Positions 45,378-53,063 of a DNA stretch of 64,000 bases are shown in pieces. Under the pieces are notes generated by a model. That model did not search any database, had not been told where the DNA came from, and worked only from the letters and a program-made list of their open reading frames with translations. This DNA is from Zhaonella formicivorans (GTDB lineage Bacteria > Bacillota > DUOV01 > Zhaonellaceae): NCBI RefSeq assembly GCF_004353525.1, contig NZ_CP085524.1, positions 558,001 through 622,000 on the forward strand. The letters run 5' to 3'. Each line of letters starts with the position of its first letter. Position 1 is the first letter of the stretch. The translations under genes were made by a program, and so were the position numbers.

Positions 45378-46610
45378 ATGAGCATGCATGATGTTCCCAG
45401 GGGCAGTAGGCTGCATATTGCTTTGTTTGGACGGCGAAATGCCGGCAAATCCAGCCTTATTAACGCCCTAACCGGACAAGAGATTGCAATTGTTTCGTCC
45501 ATACCGGGAACGACTACTGACCCGGTGTATAAATCTATGGAAATCCTGCCTTTGGGCCCGGTGGTGTTAATTGACACTGCAGGGCTGGATGATGAAGGCG
45601 AACTGGGTGAAAAAAGGGTGGAAAAGAGCATGGATGTGCTCTCTAAAACCGATTTGGTGCTGTTGGTAGTTGATGGGCAGCGGGGGATAGGTGAAATCGA
45701 ACGGCAAATTGCCATGGAGGCTGCGCAAAAGCAAATACCGGTCCTTGGAGTGCTTAATAAATTTGACTTGCCAACAGTTTCTGAACAACAAACTCCCGGC
45801 TGGTTTGGGATTCCGTGGATCAAAGTGAGTACAAGAACGGGTCAAGGCATTGCAGAACTTAAACGACGGATGGTGGAACTGGCACCAAAGGATTGGTCCA
45901 GGCCTGAAATAGCTGGCGATTTGGTGCCCAAGGGTGGGTTGGCACTGCTGGTGGCGCCTATTGATTCTGCGGCTCCTCGAGGCAGGCTGATTTTACCACA
46001 GGTGCAAACAATTCGGGATCTGTTGGATCACGACTGCTTGACTATGGTAGTCAAAGAAAACGGGCTGAAAGCAGCATTAAGCAGCCTAGCGAAGCCACCT
46101 GCTTTGGTAATCACGGATTCTCAGGCTTTTCAACAAGTTAACGCAGATACGCCCCCTGAGATACCACTCACTTCGTTTTCCATTCTTTTCGCTCGATATA
46201 AAGGAGATTTGGCTGCATTGGTGGCCGGAGCCATGGTGGTGAAGAGACTGCAACCCGGTGATAAAGTGCTGATTGCTGAAGCTTGTACGCACCATAGGAT
46301 GGCAGATGATATTGGCACTGTAAAAATTCCCCGCTGGCTGCGCCAAATCGTTGGAGGAGAACTGTGTTTTGAGTGGTCCAGCGGTATTGAACTGCCAAAA
46401 GCTCTAAGCCAGTATAAGCTCATCGTCCACTGTGGCGCCTGTATGATTAACCGCAGGGAAATGCTAAGCCGTCTCATGACTGCACAGGCAGCAGGTGTTC
46501 CAATCGTGAATTACGGTGTTTTGATCGCTTATTTGCATGGCATTTTACGTCGGGCGTTGGCACCGTTTCCTGATGTGCTGGCTTTACTTGATAAAAATGA
46601 AATTACTTAA
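45378..46610 (+). CDS. hydF: [FeFe]-hydrogenase maturation GTPase HydF
   Basis: This 410-residue protein is the scaffold on which the 2Fe subcluster is assembled and from which it is passed to HydA. The GTPase domain has the P-loop GRRNAGKSSLINAL, GTTTDPVYK, DTAGLDDEG and NKFD. The C-terminal cluster domain has the ligands ACTHHRM and, some 45 residues later, HCGACMINRREM. GAAAGGGGAT precedes the ATG. hydG follows after 31 bases. Confidence 0.95.
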   Translation: MSMHDVPRGSRLHIALFGRRNAGKSSLINALTGQEIAIVSSIPGTTTDPVYKSMEILPLGPVVLIDTAGLDDEGELGEKRVEKSMDVLSKTDLVLLVVDGQRGIGEIERQIAMEAAQKQIPVLGVLNKFDLPTVSEQQTPGWFGIPWIKVSTRTGQGIAELKRRMVELAPKDWSRPEIAGDLVPKGGLALLVAPIDSAAPRGRLILPQVQTIRDLLDHDCLTMVVKENGLKAALSSLAKPPALVITDSQAFQQVNADTPPEIPLTSFSILFARYKGDLAALVAGAMVVKRLQPGDKVLIAEACTHHRMADDIGTVKIPRWLRQIVGGELCFEWSSGIELPKALSQYKLIVHCGACMINRREMLSRLMTAQAAGVPIVNYGVLIAYLHGILRRALAPFPDVLALLDKNEIT

Positions 46611-46641
46611 TACTGTGTTAATTCGTGGGGAGGTAATTAAT

Positions 46642-48060
46642 ATGCAAAAAATGCGAGCCGATTTTATCGATGAAAAACAAATCTATGCCTTGTTGGCAGA
46701 AGCCAGACATGCAAGCGATGATGCAGCTAGGGAGATTATTGCCAGGTCACGGGAAGCCAAGGGCTTAACACCCTGGGAATGTGCCCTCCTATTAAATCTT
46801 GAGGATCAGGAACTGCTTGCTGAGCTGTATCAAACAGCACAGGAGATAAAGGAAAAAATCTACGGTCGGCGGCTGGTGCTTTTTGCCCCTCTGTATATTA
46901 GCAATTATTGCATTAATAACTGCACTTATTGCGGGTACAGGCATGATAATAAGTTTGCCAGGCGTCGCCTGACCATGGACGAGTTGCGGGAAGAGGTCAA
47001 AATACTGGAATCCTTGGGGCATAAACGGATAGCTTTAGAAGCAGGGGAAGATCCACGCAACTGTCCCATCGACTATATTCTGGAGGCGATTAGGACCATC
47101 TACGAAGTGAAAGAAGACAAAGGCAGCATCCGGCGGATTAATGTGAACATTGCTGCCACTACAGTAGAAAATTACCGCCGCCTAAAAGAAGCGGGTATTG
47201 GGACCTATATTCTCTTCCAAGAAACATATCACCGGGAGACCTACGCAGCTATGCATCCGCAAGGGCCCAAACACGATTACGATTATCATACTACCGCCAT
47301 GGACCGGGCTATGCAAGGCGGCATTGATGATGTTGGAGTTGGAGTACTGTTCGGTCTTTACGATTACAAGTTCGAGGTGCTGGCGATGCTGATGCATGCC
47401 TTGCATTTGGAAGAGACATTTGGCGTAGGGCCCCATACCATTTCAGTGCCCCGCTTGCGCCCTGCCCTTGGTGTAGATTATTCCAATTATCCGCATCTGG
47501 TAAATGATGCAGCTTTCAAAAAAATAGTTGCTATCTTGCGCTTGGCTGTTCCTTATACTGGGATAATTTTGTCTACCCGGGAACGGGCGGAGTTCAGGGA
47601 TGAACTGTTGGATGTTGGCGTGTCCCAGATAAGCGCAGGTTCATGTACAGGGGTGGGTGGATATAAGCTGGAGCATGGCAATGATAGCGAGTTCGAAGCA
47701 TATAATAATGAGGCGCCGCAATTTCAGGTAGAGGATCGTCGCAGCACTGACGAAATTCTGCGCAGCGTTTGCCTTTCCGGCTATATCCCCAGTTTTTGCA
47801 CCGCCTGCTACCGCAGCGGCCGCACAGGCGACCGTTTTATGTCTTTAGCTAAAAGCGGGCAAATTCAAAATGTTTGCCAGCCAAACGCTATTCTTACTTT
47901 TAAGGAATTCCTGGAAGACTATGCTTCACCGGCCACGCGGGCAGTGGGTGAAGGTACCATTAAGCAGCACCTGAAACAAATAAGCAACTTGCAGGTCCGG
48001 AATATGACCCAACAACGTTTAAAATTAATTGAAGAGGGAGTGAGGGATTTGTATTTTTAA
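46642..48060 (+). CDS. hydG: [FeFe]-hydrogenase maturase HydG (tyrosine lyase)
   Basis: This 472-residue radical SAM enzyme cleaves tyrosine to give the CO and cyanide ligands of the H-cluster. The SAM cluster motif is NYCINNCTYCGY, and the auxiliary cluster pattern CX2CX22C is complete in the C-terminal part (CTACYRSGRTGDRF to QNVC). The ATG at 46642 follows GGGGAGGTAATTAAT; the open frame upstream overlaps hydF and is not used. A 259-base gap without recognisable features follows. Confidence 0.96.
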   Translation: MQKMRADFIDEKQIYALLAEARHASDDAAREIIARSREAKGLTPWECALLLNLEDQELLAELYQTAQEIKEKIYGRRLVLFAPLYISNYCINNCTYCGYRHDNKFARRRLTMDELREEVKILESLGHKRIALEAGEDPRNCPIDYILEAIRTIYEVKEDKGSIRRINVNIAATTVENYRRLKEAGIGTYILFQETYHRETYAAMHPQGPKHDYDYHTTAMDRAMQGGIDDVGVGVLFGLYDYKFEVLAMLMHALHLEETFGVGPHTISVPRLRPALGVDYSNYPHLVNDAAFKKIVAILRLAVPYTGIILSTRERAEFRDELLDVGVSQISAGSCTGVGGYKLEHGNDSEFEAYNNEAPQFQVEDRRSTDEILRSVCLSGYIPSFCTACYRSGRTGDRFMSLAKSGQIQNVCQPNAILTFKEFLEDYASPATRAVGEGTIKQHLKQISNLQVRNMTQQRLKLIEEGVRDLYF

Positions 48061-48319
48061 TTCACTGCCTTACAGGTGGTAATCTTTTATCATTACTGGT
48101 ATTACCGAATTTTTTTATTCCGAATGGCAGGAGTTGGCCATGATTTAGCGAATTTACACTAAAAATAATTTTTCAGAGTGTTATTAAAAAAACAAATTTG
48201 AGTACTGGGCTGCATATCATGATAAGAGGATAATGAAGATAGCTATTGTGAATGTAATAGCAAGCACGTATTTTGTTGGTTGTGAAAGTGAAAACAGGAA
48301 CTACTAGAGGTGCCAACCT

Positions 48320-48676
48320 ATGTTGCTTCGGGAAATTGCGGAAATCTTACAAGCTCAACCTTTAAATTGTCTTTCAGAACTTGATATTGAGATCGAGGCA
48401 GGGTTTGGAGCAGATTTGTTAAGCGATGTGTTGATGTTCGCCAAAGAGAATTTTGTTTTATTAACCGGGTTGACTAACCGGCAAGTTATTACTACAGCCG
48501 ACATGGTAGATGCAAGAGCTGTGATTTTTGTGCGGGGCAAAGTTCCGCCTCCCGATGTGATTGCGGAGGCTTATGTGAAAAGACTGCCCCTCTTAACTAC
48601 AAAATACACTTTGTATGAGGCTTGCGGCAGGCTATGGTCAGCTGGCTTAGCCGGCATGGACAGTACCAGGAGTTAA
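48320..48676 (+). CDS. DRTGG-domain protein 1
   Basis: This 118-residue protein consists of a single DRTGG domain: LSELDIEIEAGFGADLLSDV, VLLTGLTNRQVITTADMVDA, and a short C-terminal helix. The domain is named from a conserved sequence also found in phosphotransacetylases and CBS proteins and is thought to bind a ligand. Single-domain copies are common in hydrogenase clusters of Clostridia and Thermotoga. AGAGGTGCC precedes the ATG. The HATPase gene starts two bases after the stop. Confidence 0.8.
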   Translation: MLLREIAEILQAQPLNCLSELDIEIEAGFGADLLSDVLMFAKENFVLLTGLTNRQVITTADMVDARAVIFVRGKVPPPDVIAEAYVKRLPLLTTKYTLYEACGRLWSAGLAGMDSTRS

Positions 48677-48677
48677 A

Positions 48678-49130
48678 ATGAAACAGTCCGAGAATGTCTT
48701 GGTGCTAAATTTCACAGTGCAAAGTATGGATTTCAAGGCGGCTGGGCAGGGCGCCTCGAAGATTAAGCAGGTGCTGCAGCAAATAGGTGTGGATAATGCT
48801 GTAATTCGCCGGATTGCCATCATAACTTACGAAGCCGAATTAAACATCATTATTCATGCTTACAAAGGGGAAATTAGAGCAATCATTGCCCCTGAGTTTA
48901 TAGAAATTGTAGCAGAGGATTCGGGGCCTGGAATTAGTGATATTGAGCAAGCTATGCGCGAAGGTTTTTCTACGGCTCCATCAGTGGTGCGAGAAATGGG
49001 CTTTGGGGCAGGCATGGGTTTGCCGAACATCAAGCGCAGTGCAGATGAATTGGAGATTACCTCTGAGGTAGGAGTAGGCACTAAGTTAAGTGCTAGAGTT
49101 TACTACCCTTGCGGCCAAGGGAGTGTTTAG
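48678..49130 (+). CDS. RsbW-like ATP-binding protein (HATPase/anti-sigma type)
   Basis: This 150-residue protein is a GHKL ATPase domain of the anti-sigma/serine kinase type. The N box is in IITYEAELNIIIHAYKG; the G boxes are EDSGPGISDIEQA and GFGAGMGLPNIKRSADEL. There is no receiver or His-phosphorylation domain. It sits between a DRTGG protein and the sensory-type hydrogenase, so it could pass a redox or hydrogen signal to a partner. That is inference. Confidence 0.85.
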   Translation: MKQSENVLVLNFTVQSMDFKAAGQGASKIKQVLQQIGVDNAVIRRIAIITYEAELNIIIHAYKGEIRAIIAPEFIEIVAEDSGPGISDIEQAMREGFSTAPSVVREMGFGAGMGLPNIKRSADELEITSEVGVGTKLSARVYYPCGQGSV

Positions 49131-49132
49131 CT

Positions 49133-50464
49133 TTGCGCCAATACTTTCATTCAGTCAGGCTTGATAAGGATAAATGCAAAGGCTGTACCAACTGCATCAA
49201 ACGTTGTCCAACGGAAGCCATCAGAGTAAGAGACGGCAAAGCGCAGATTATTGAGGAACGCTGCATAGACTGCGGGGAATGCATTCGTATTTGTCCCAAT
49301 AATGCTAAATTTGCGGAAGTTGACCATTTGACTGTTATAAACAACTATAAATACACTGTCGCTTTGCCTGCTCCTGCTTTGTACGGGCAATTTAAAGAAG
49401 AAACGCCGGGACAAATCGATCAGGCTTTGTTGGCGCTAGGTTTTGATGCGGTTGTAGAGGTGCCTTTTGCCGCTGAATTGGTTACTGCTGCTATAGCCGA
49501 ATTTTTAAAGGGCAAGGATTTTAGGAAACCGCTTATTTCTTCAGCTTGTCCCGCAGTAGTAGGGTTGATTCAGGTTCGTTTTCCCTTGCTTACAGAACAG
49601 ATTATTCCTATTGAAACCCCAATGGCTATAGCAGCCAAATTGGCAAAAAGGCAGGCGCAGGAGCAATTTGGTTTAAAGCCGGAGGAGGTAGGGACTTTCT
49701 TCATTACTCCATGCCCGGCCAAAGCAACGGTGGTCAGACAGCCCCAAAGCAATAATCCTTATAAGGTAGACGGAGCTATAGCAATTAACGAAATCTATGG
49801 GGAATTGCAGCGAGCTATTAAACGGGTTAAAGAACAGGATGAGGCTGGAGGTATAAGGTTTTGTTATGACAAAGGCATTGGCTGGGGAAGAGCAGGAGGC
49901 GAAATTGCAGCTTTAGGCGGTTCAGGAATGCTTTCTGTCGACGGTATACGCAATGTTATTGATTTATTGGAAGAAGTGGAAAGAGGGGAATTAAATAACC
50001 TGCTGTATTTAGAGTGCCAAGCATGTGCCGGCGGATGTGTCGGAGGCCCCTTAGTAGTTAAAAATCCATTCGTGGCCAAGGCCCGCTTGGAACATATAAT
50101 CAGAGAGGCAGGAAGTCAGACGAAAAGTGTTGATCAGGAGCATTTAAGGGAAAGTTACCATCAAGGTTTTTATAAACTTGTCAACTTGCCTGAAGCCAGA
50201 AGGTTAAGTCCCCTTGACGAGGATTTAACCAGAGCAATCCAGAAGATGGGTAGTTTGGAGCAGATAGTTGAAACATTACCTGGTTTAGACTGCGGTTCTT
50301 GCGGGTCACCTACCTGCCGCGCTCTGGCGGAGGATATTGTTAGAGGGCTGGCCTATGAAACAGACTGTACCTTTGTTTTGCGGGAAAAAGTTCAAGCTGT
50401 TGCGGAAGAAGTTTTGGAACTGGCCAAAAAAGTGCCGCCAGTGATGGGCAAAAATACAAAATAG
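49133..50464 (+). CDS. Putative sensory [FeFe]-hydrogenase (HydS-like)
   Basis: This 443-residue protein has two 4Fe-4S sites (CKGCTNCIKRCP, CIDCGECIRICP) near the N-terminus, an H-cluster domain and a C-terminal Fes-type domain with DCGSCGSPTC. All four H-cluster cysteines are present: SSACPAVVG (L1), TPCPAKATV (L2), ECQACAGGCVGG (L3). The surrounding residues differ from catalytic enzymes, where L1 is TSC(C/S)PGW and L3 has Met before CPGGC. Such changes mark the putative sensory groups C and D. No PAS domain is seen, so group D is closer. The TTG at 49133 is set by AAGGGAG 10-16 bases upstream. It may tune expression or activity of HydABC. Confidence 0.85.
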   Translation: MRQYFHSVRLDKDKCKGCTNCIKRCPTEAIRVRDGKAQIIEERCIDCGECIRICPNNAKFAEVDHLTVINNYKYTVALPAPALYGQFKEETPGQIDQALLALGFDAVVEVPFAAELVTAAIAEFLKGKDFRKPLISSACPAVVGLIQVRFPLLTEQIIPIETPMAIAAKLAKRQAQEQFGLKPEEVGTFFITPCPAKATVVRQPQSNNPYKVDGAIAINEIYGELQRAIKRVKEQDEAGGIRFCYDKGIGWGRAGGEIAALGGSGMLSVDGIRNVIDLLEEVERGELNNLLYLECQACAGGCVGGPLVVKNPFVAKARLEHIIREAGSQTKSVDQEHLRESYHQGFYKLVNLPEARRLSPLDEDLTRAIQKMGSLEQIVETLPGLDCGSCGSPTCRALAEDIVRGLAYETDCTFVLREKVQAVAEEVLELAKKVPPVMGKNTK

Positions 50465-50475
50465 GGGGAAAAATA

Positions 50476-50814
50476 ATGCTCTTAAAAGAGATTATAAGTA
50501 GGTTAAAACTGGAAGGGCAGTATACCCCCGAACAGTTGAATCGAGAAATTTCTGCCGGGCATGTTTCAGATCTCTTAAGTGAAGTACTGGCTTGTGCCCC
50601 CAAGGAAGCCCTATGGATAACATTACAAAGTCACATCAACATTGTGGCGGTAGCACTGATGGCAGACCTAAGCGGTATTATTATTACGGGTGGCAGGAAG
50701 CCTGAGCAGGATGTTTTGGACCGGGCCAGGGAAGAAAGATTGCCGCTGTTTTGGACCGAGGAATTAAACTTTATGGTAGCTGGACAGCTCTTTCAGCTTC
50801 TCCAAGAAGGGTAA
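50476..50814 (+). CDS. DRTGG-domain protein 2
   Basis: This 112-residue protein is a second single DRTGG domain and resembles the protein at 48320: LNREISAGHVSDLLSEVLAC and GIIITGGRKPEQDVLDRARE. GGGGGAAAAATA precedes the ATG. The two copies flank the HATPase and sensory hydrogenase genes, which suggests a heteromeric sensing module. Confidence 0.8.
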   Translation: MLLKEIISRLKLEGQYTPEQLNREISAGHVSDLLSEVLACAPKEALWITLQSHINIVAVALMADLSGIIITGGRKPEQDVLDRAREERLPLFWTEELNFMVAGQLFQLLQEG

Positions 50815-50819
50815 AAACT

Positions 50820-51530
50820 GTGAACCGTTGGTATCAGGCCGATTTGCACATCCATACCGCCTTATCTCCGTGTGCTGGGCGGGAAATGAGCCCTCCGGCC
50901 ATAGTTGCAACTGCCATAAGTGCTGGGCTCGATTTGATTGCCATTACGGACCATAATTCGCTGGGCAATGTGCTTGCTGTGCAGCAAGCGGCAGAAGGTA
51001 CCGGTTTAGCTGTGTTGACAGGAATTGAGGTACAGACAATTGAAGAAATACATTTGCTTTGTTTGTTTCCGGGCTATGAAGAGGCGGTAGCGGTGCAGAA
51101 GCTGGTAGATGCAACTTTACCGTCTTGTTTAAACAGACCTGAATATTTTGGCGAACAACTGTTGTTTGATTATAAAGGTAATATTATAGGCACCGAAACA
51201 AAATTGCTGTTAAACTCTTGCAATCTGACAATTAACCAATTAGTACGGGCTGTTCTTCAAGTTAAGGGTATTGCAATACCTGCTCATATTGATCGCAAAG
51301 CATATAGCATTCTGGAAGTACTAGGATTTATCCCACCAGGGCTTTTCCCAGCCATTGAAATTACACCTTATTCATTGCAAGAGAACAGAGCACAAGAGTT
51401 TTTGTCTTTGGGATACCCTATGATCATAAGTTCAGATGCCCACAGCTTAACTGAGATAGGGTTATGCAAGTCAAGGTTCTATTTGGCAGGCCCTAGTTTG
51501 CCCGCCTTAATAGAATATTTGTGCCAATAA
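50820..51530 (+). CDS. PHP-domain phosphoesterase-like protein
   Basis: This 236-residue protein has the PHP metal-site motifs ADLHIHTALSPCAGREMSP, ITDHNS, GIEVQTIEEIHLLCLF, PAHIDR and ISSDAHSL. It resembles the PHP proteins that recur in hydrogenase gene clusters, but its substrate is unknown. The GTG at 50820 has AGAAGGGTAAAAACT upstream and begins five bases after the previous stop; the longer frame overlaps the DRTGG gene. Metal ligands appear complete, so it is probably an active hydrolase. Confidence 0.85.
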   Translation: MNRWYQADLHIHTALSPCAGREMSPPAIVATAISAGLDLIAITDHNSLGNVLAVQQAAEGTGLAVLTGIEVQTIEEIHLLCLFPGYEEAVAVQKLVDATLPSCLNRPEYFGEQLLFDYKGNIIGTETKLLLNSCNLTINQLVRAVLQVKGIAIPAHIDRKAYSILEVLGFIPPGLFPAIEITPYSLQENRAQEFLSLGYPMIISSDAHSLTEIGLCKSRFYLAGPSLPALIEYLCQ

Positions 51531-51604
51531 GAAAGGAGGGGTTCTCGGGATTAAGCATTTTCTTTACAAAGGAGAGCAGAATTACTTGGTAAGGAGGGAT
51601 TTTG

Positions 51605-52087
51605 GTGTCAAACTGCGTTTGTAAGGATGTGGCGGAACATGAGCAAGAACTGCAACAAATTATTAGCCGTTATCAAGGTCAACCATCTGCATTAATTGAG
51701 GTGTTGCATCAGGCCCAGGAACTGATAGGTTACCTGCCTCGCCAAGTACAGGAGAAAATAGCAGATGGTTTAGGTATTACGGTCAACGAAGTGTACAGCG
51801 TAATCTCTTTTTACAGCCATTTCAGTGTGAAGCCGAAGGGAGAATATAATGTTTGCGTATGTAAAGGTACCGCCTGTTATGTTAAAGGGGCTCCTGCTGT
51901 TTTGGAACGTCTGGAGAAAGAGCTTGGCATTAAGGCCGGCGATACCACTGACGATGGCAAGTTTTCGTTGAATGTTGTTCGCTGCTTGGGGGCCTGTGGT
52001 TTGGGTCCGGTAATGACGGTAAATAATTCTGCTCATGGCTTGTTAAAACCGGATAAAGCCGCAGAAGTCATTAAAAGCTACGCCTAA
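51605..52087 (+). CDS. hydC: HydC: NuoE-like thioredoxin-fold 2Fe-2S subunit
   Basis: This 160-residue protein is the small subunit of the trimeric [FeFe]-hydrogenase. The 2Fe-2S ligands are in CVCKGTACYVKG (CX4C) and VRCLGACGLGPV (CX3C), as in NuoE. In HydABC it passes electrons next to the FMN of HydB. GTG at 51605 follows AAGGAGGGATTTT; a TTG one codon earlier is possible. Confidence 0.93.
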   Translation: MSNCVCKDVAEHEQELQQIISRYQGQPSALIEVLHQAQELIGYLPRQVQEKIADGLGITVNEVYSVISFYSHFSVKPKGEYNVCVCKGTACYVKGAPAVLERLEKELGIKAGDTTDDGKFSLNVVRCLGACGLGPVMTVNNSAHGLLKPDKAAEVIKSYA

Positions 52088-52107
52088 AAAAGTCAGGTGG
52101 ATGGTTC

Positions 52108-52662
52108 ATGGAGGAACTGGCTTTGCATCTTTTGGACTTAATGGAAAATTCCTTGGAAGCCGGAGCTACAGCCATTGAGATACTCATAGATGAAGATGAA
52201 GCCAATAATTTGTTAACGCTGGTAGTAGCCGATAACGGGAAGGGTATGGAACCTGACGTAGTTGCAAAGGTGACTAATCCTTTTGTCACCAGCAGGACAA
52301 CCAGAAAGGTTGGGTTAGGGTTGAGCCTGTTAAAAGCAACTGCCGAATCCTGCGGTGGTGAACTGCAAATTGTATCCCAGGCAGGGAAGGGGACGAAGGT
52401 TACTGCTAAAATGATCTATAATCATTGGGACAGACCTCCCCTGGGCGACATTGCCAGTACCATAGCAGTTTTTTTGGCTTCAAGCGAAAACATAGCTCTA
52501 AGTTACTCTCATCTTGTGAACGAAAGAATTTTCACATTTGACAGCCGGGAATTTTCTAAAATTTTAGATGGCATTCCCCAGAAACATCCACAAGTAATTA
52601 ACTGGTTAAGAAGCTATTTCGCGGAAAATCTCGACAATATCCGTAAGGGGGGAAGAGGATGA
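52108..52662 (+). CDS. HATPase-domain protein (histidine-kinase-like ATPase without kinase core)
   Basis: This 184-residue protein has the N box (LLDLMENSLEAGATAIEI), the G1 box (VVADNGKGMEPDVVAKV) and the F/G2 region (NPFVTSRTTRKVGLGLSLLKA). There is no phospho-acceptor helix. It always lies between hydC-like and 2Fe-2S ferredoxin genes in this type of cluster; its role is unknown. It overlaps the next gene by four bases. Confidence 0.82.
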   Translation: MEELALHLLDLMENSLEAGATAIEILIDEDEANNLLTLVVADNGKGMEPDVVAKVTNPFVTSRTTRKVGLGLSLLKATAESCGGELQIVSQAGKGTKVTAKMIYNHWDRPPLGDIASTIAVFLASSENIALSYSHLVNERIFTFDSREFSKILDGIPQKHPQVINWLRSYFAENLDNIRKGGRG

Positions 52663-53024
52663 AATCCCTTGAAGATCTGGAAAAGTTGAAAAAAGAAGTA
52701 TTGGAAAAAATGAAATTGCGGGAAACAGAAGACAAAATAAAGGTAGTAGTAGGAATGGGTACTTGCGGCATAGCCGCCGGTGCCAGGGAGGTTATGACCT
52801 CAATTTTGGAAGAACTGGGGAAAAGGAATTTGAACGATGTCTTAGTCAGCCAGACTGGGTGCATAGGTATGTGCGGTGAAGAACCTCTTGTAGACGTATT
52901 GATTCCTGGCAAGGAAAAAGTAACTTATGGCAAAGTAGATCCTCAAAAAGCCAAGCAGATTGTAGCCCAGCATGTTGTTAACGGGATTGTTATAACTGAT
53001 TGGCTTGTAAACAAAATTGAATAA
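52659..53024 (+). CDS. Thioredoxin-fold 2Fe-2S ferredoxin
   Basis: This 121-residue protein is a small thioredoxin-like ferredoxin with ligands in GMGTCGIAAGAREV and QTGCIGMCGEEPLVDV, similar to the N-terminal module of HydB. It starts within the previous gene (ATGA overlap) and precedes HydB by 39 bases. It may be a loosely bound extra electron carrier of the complex. Confidence 0.85.
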   Translation: MKSLEDLEKLKKEVLEKMKLRETEDKIKVVVGMGTCGIAAGAREVMTSILEELGKRNLNDVLVSQTGCIGMCGEEPLVDVLIPGKEKVTYGKVDPQKAKQIVAQHVVNGIVITDWLVNKIE

Positions 53025-53063
53025 ATCGTGGGCGGGTTGAGGAGACCCAAAGGAGGTAGGCTC

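Noticed and set aside
46537-46641. N-terminal extension of HydG (MAFYVGRWHRF...)
   Set aside because: It lies inside hydF in another frame and has no family similarity; ATG 46642 has a strong ribosome site.
48061-48319. Gap between hydG and the first DRTGG gene as a possible regulatory RNA
   Set aside because: I found no convincing stem set, terminator or promoter consensus; it is simply A/T-rich sequence as far as I can see.
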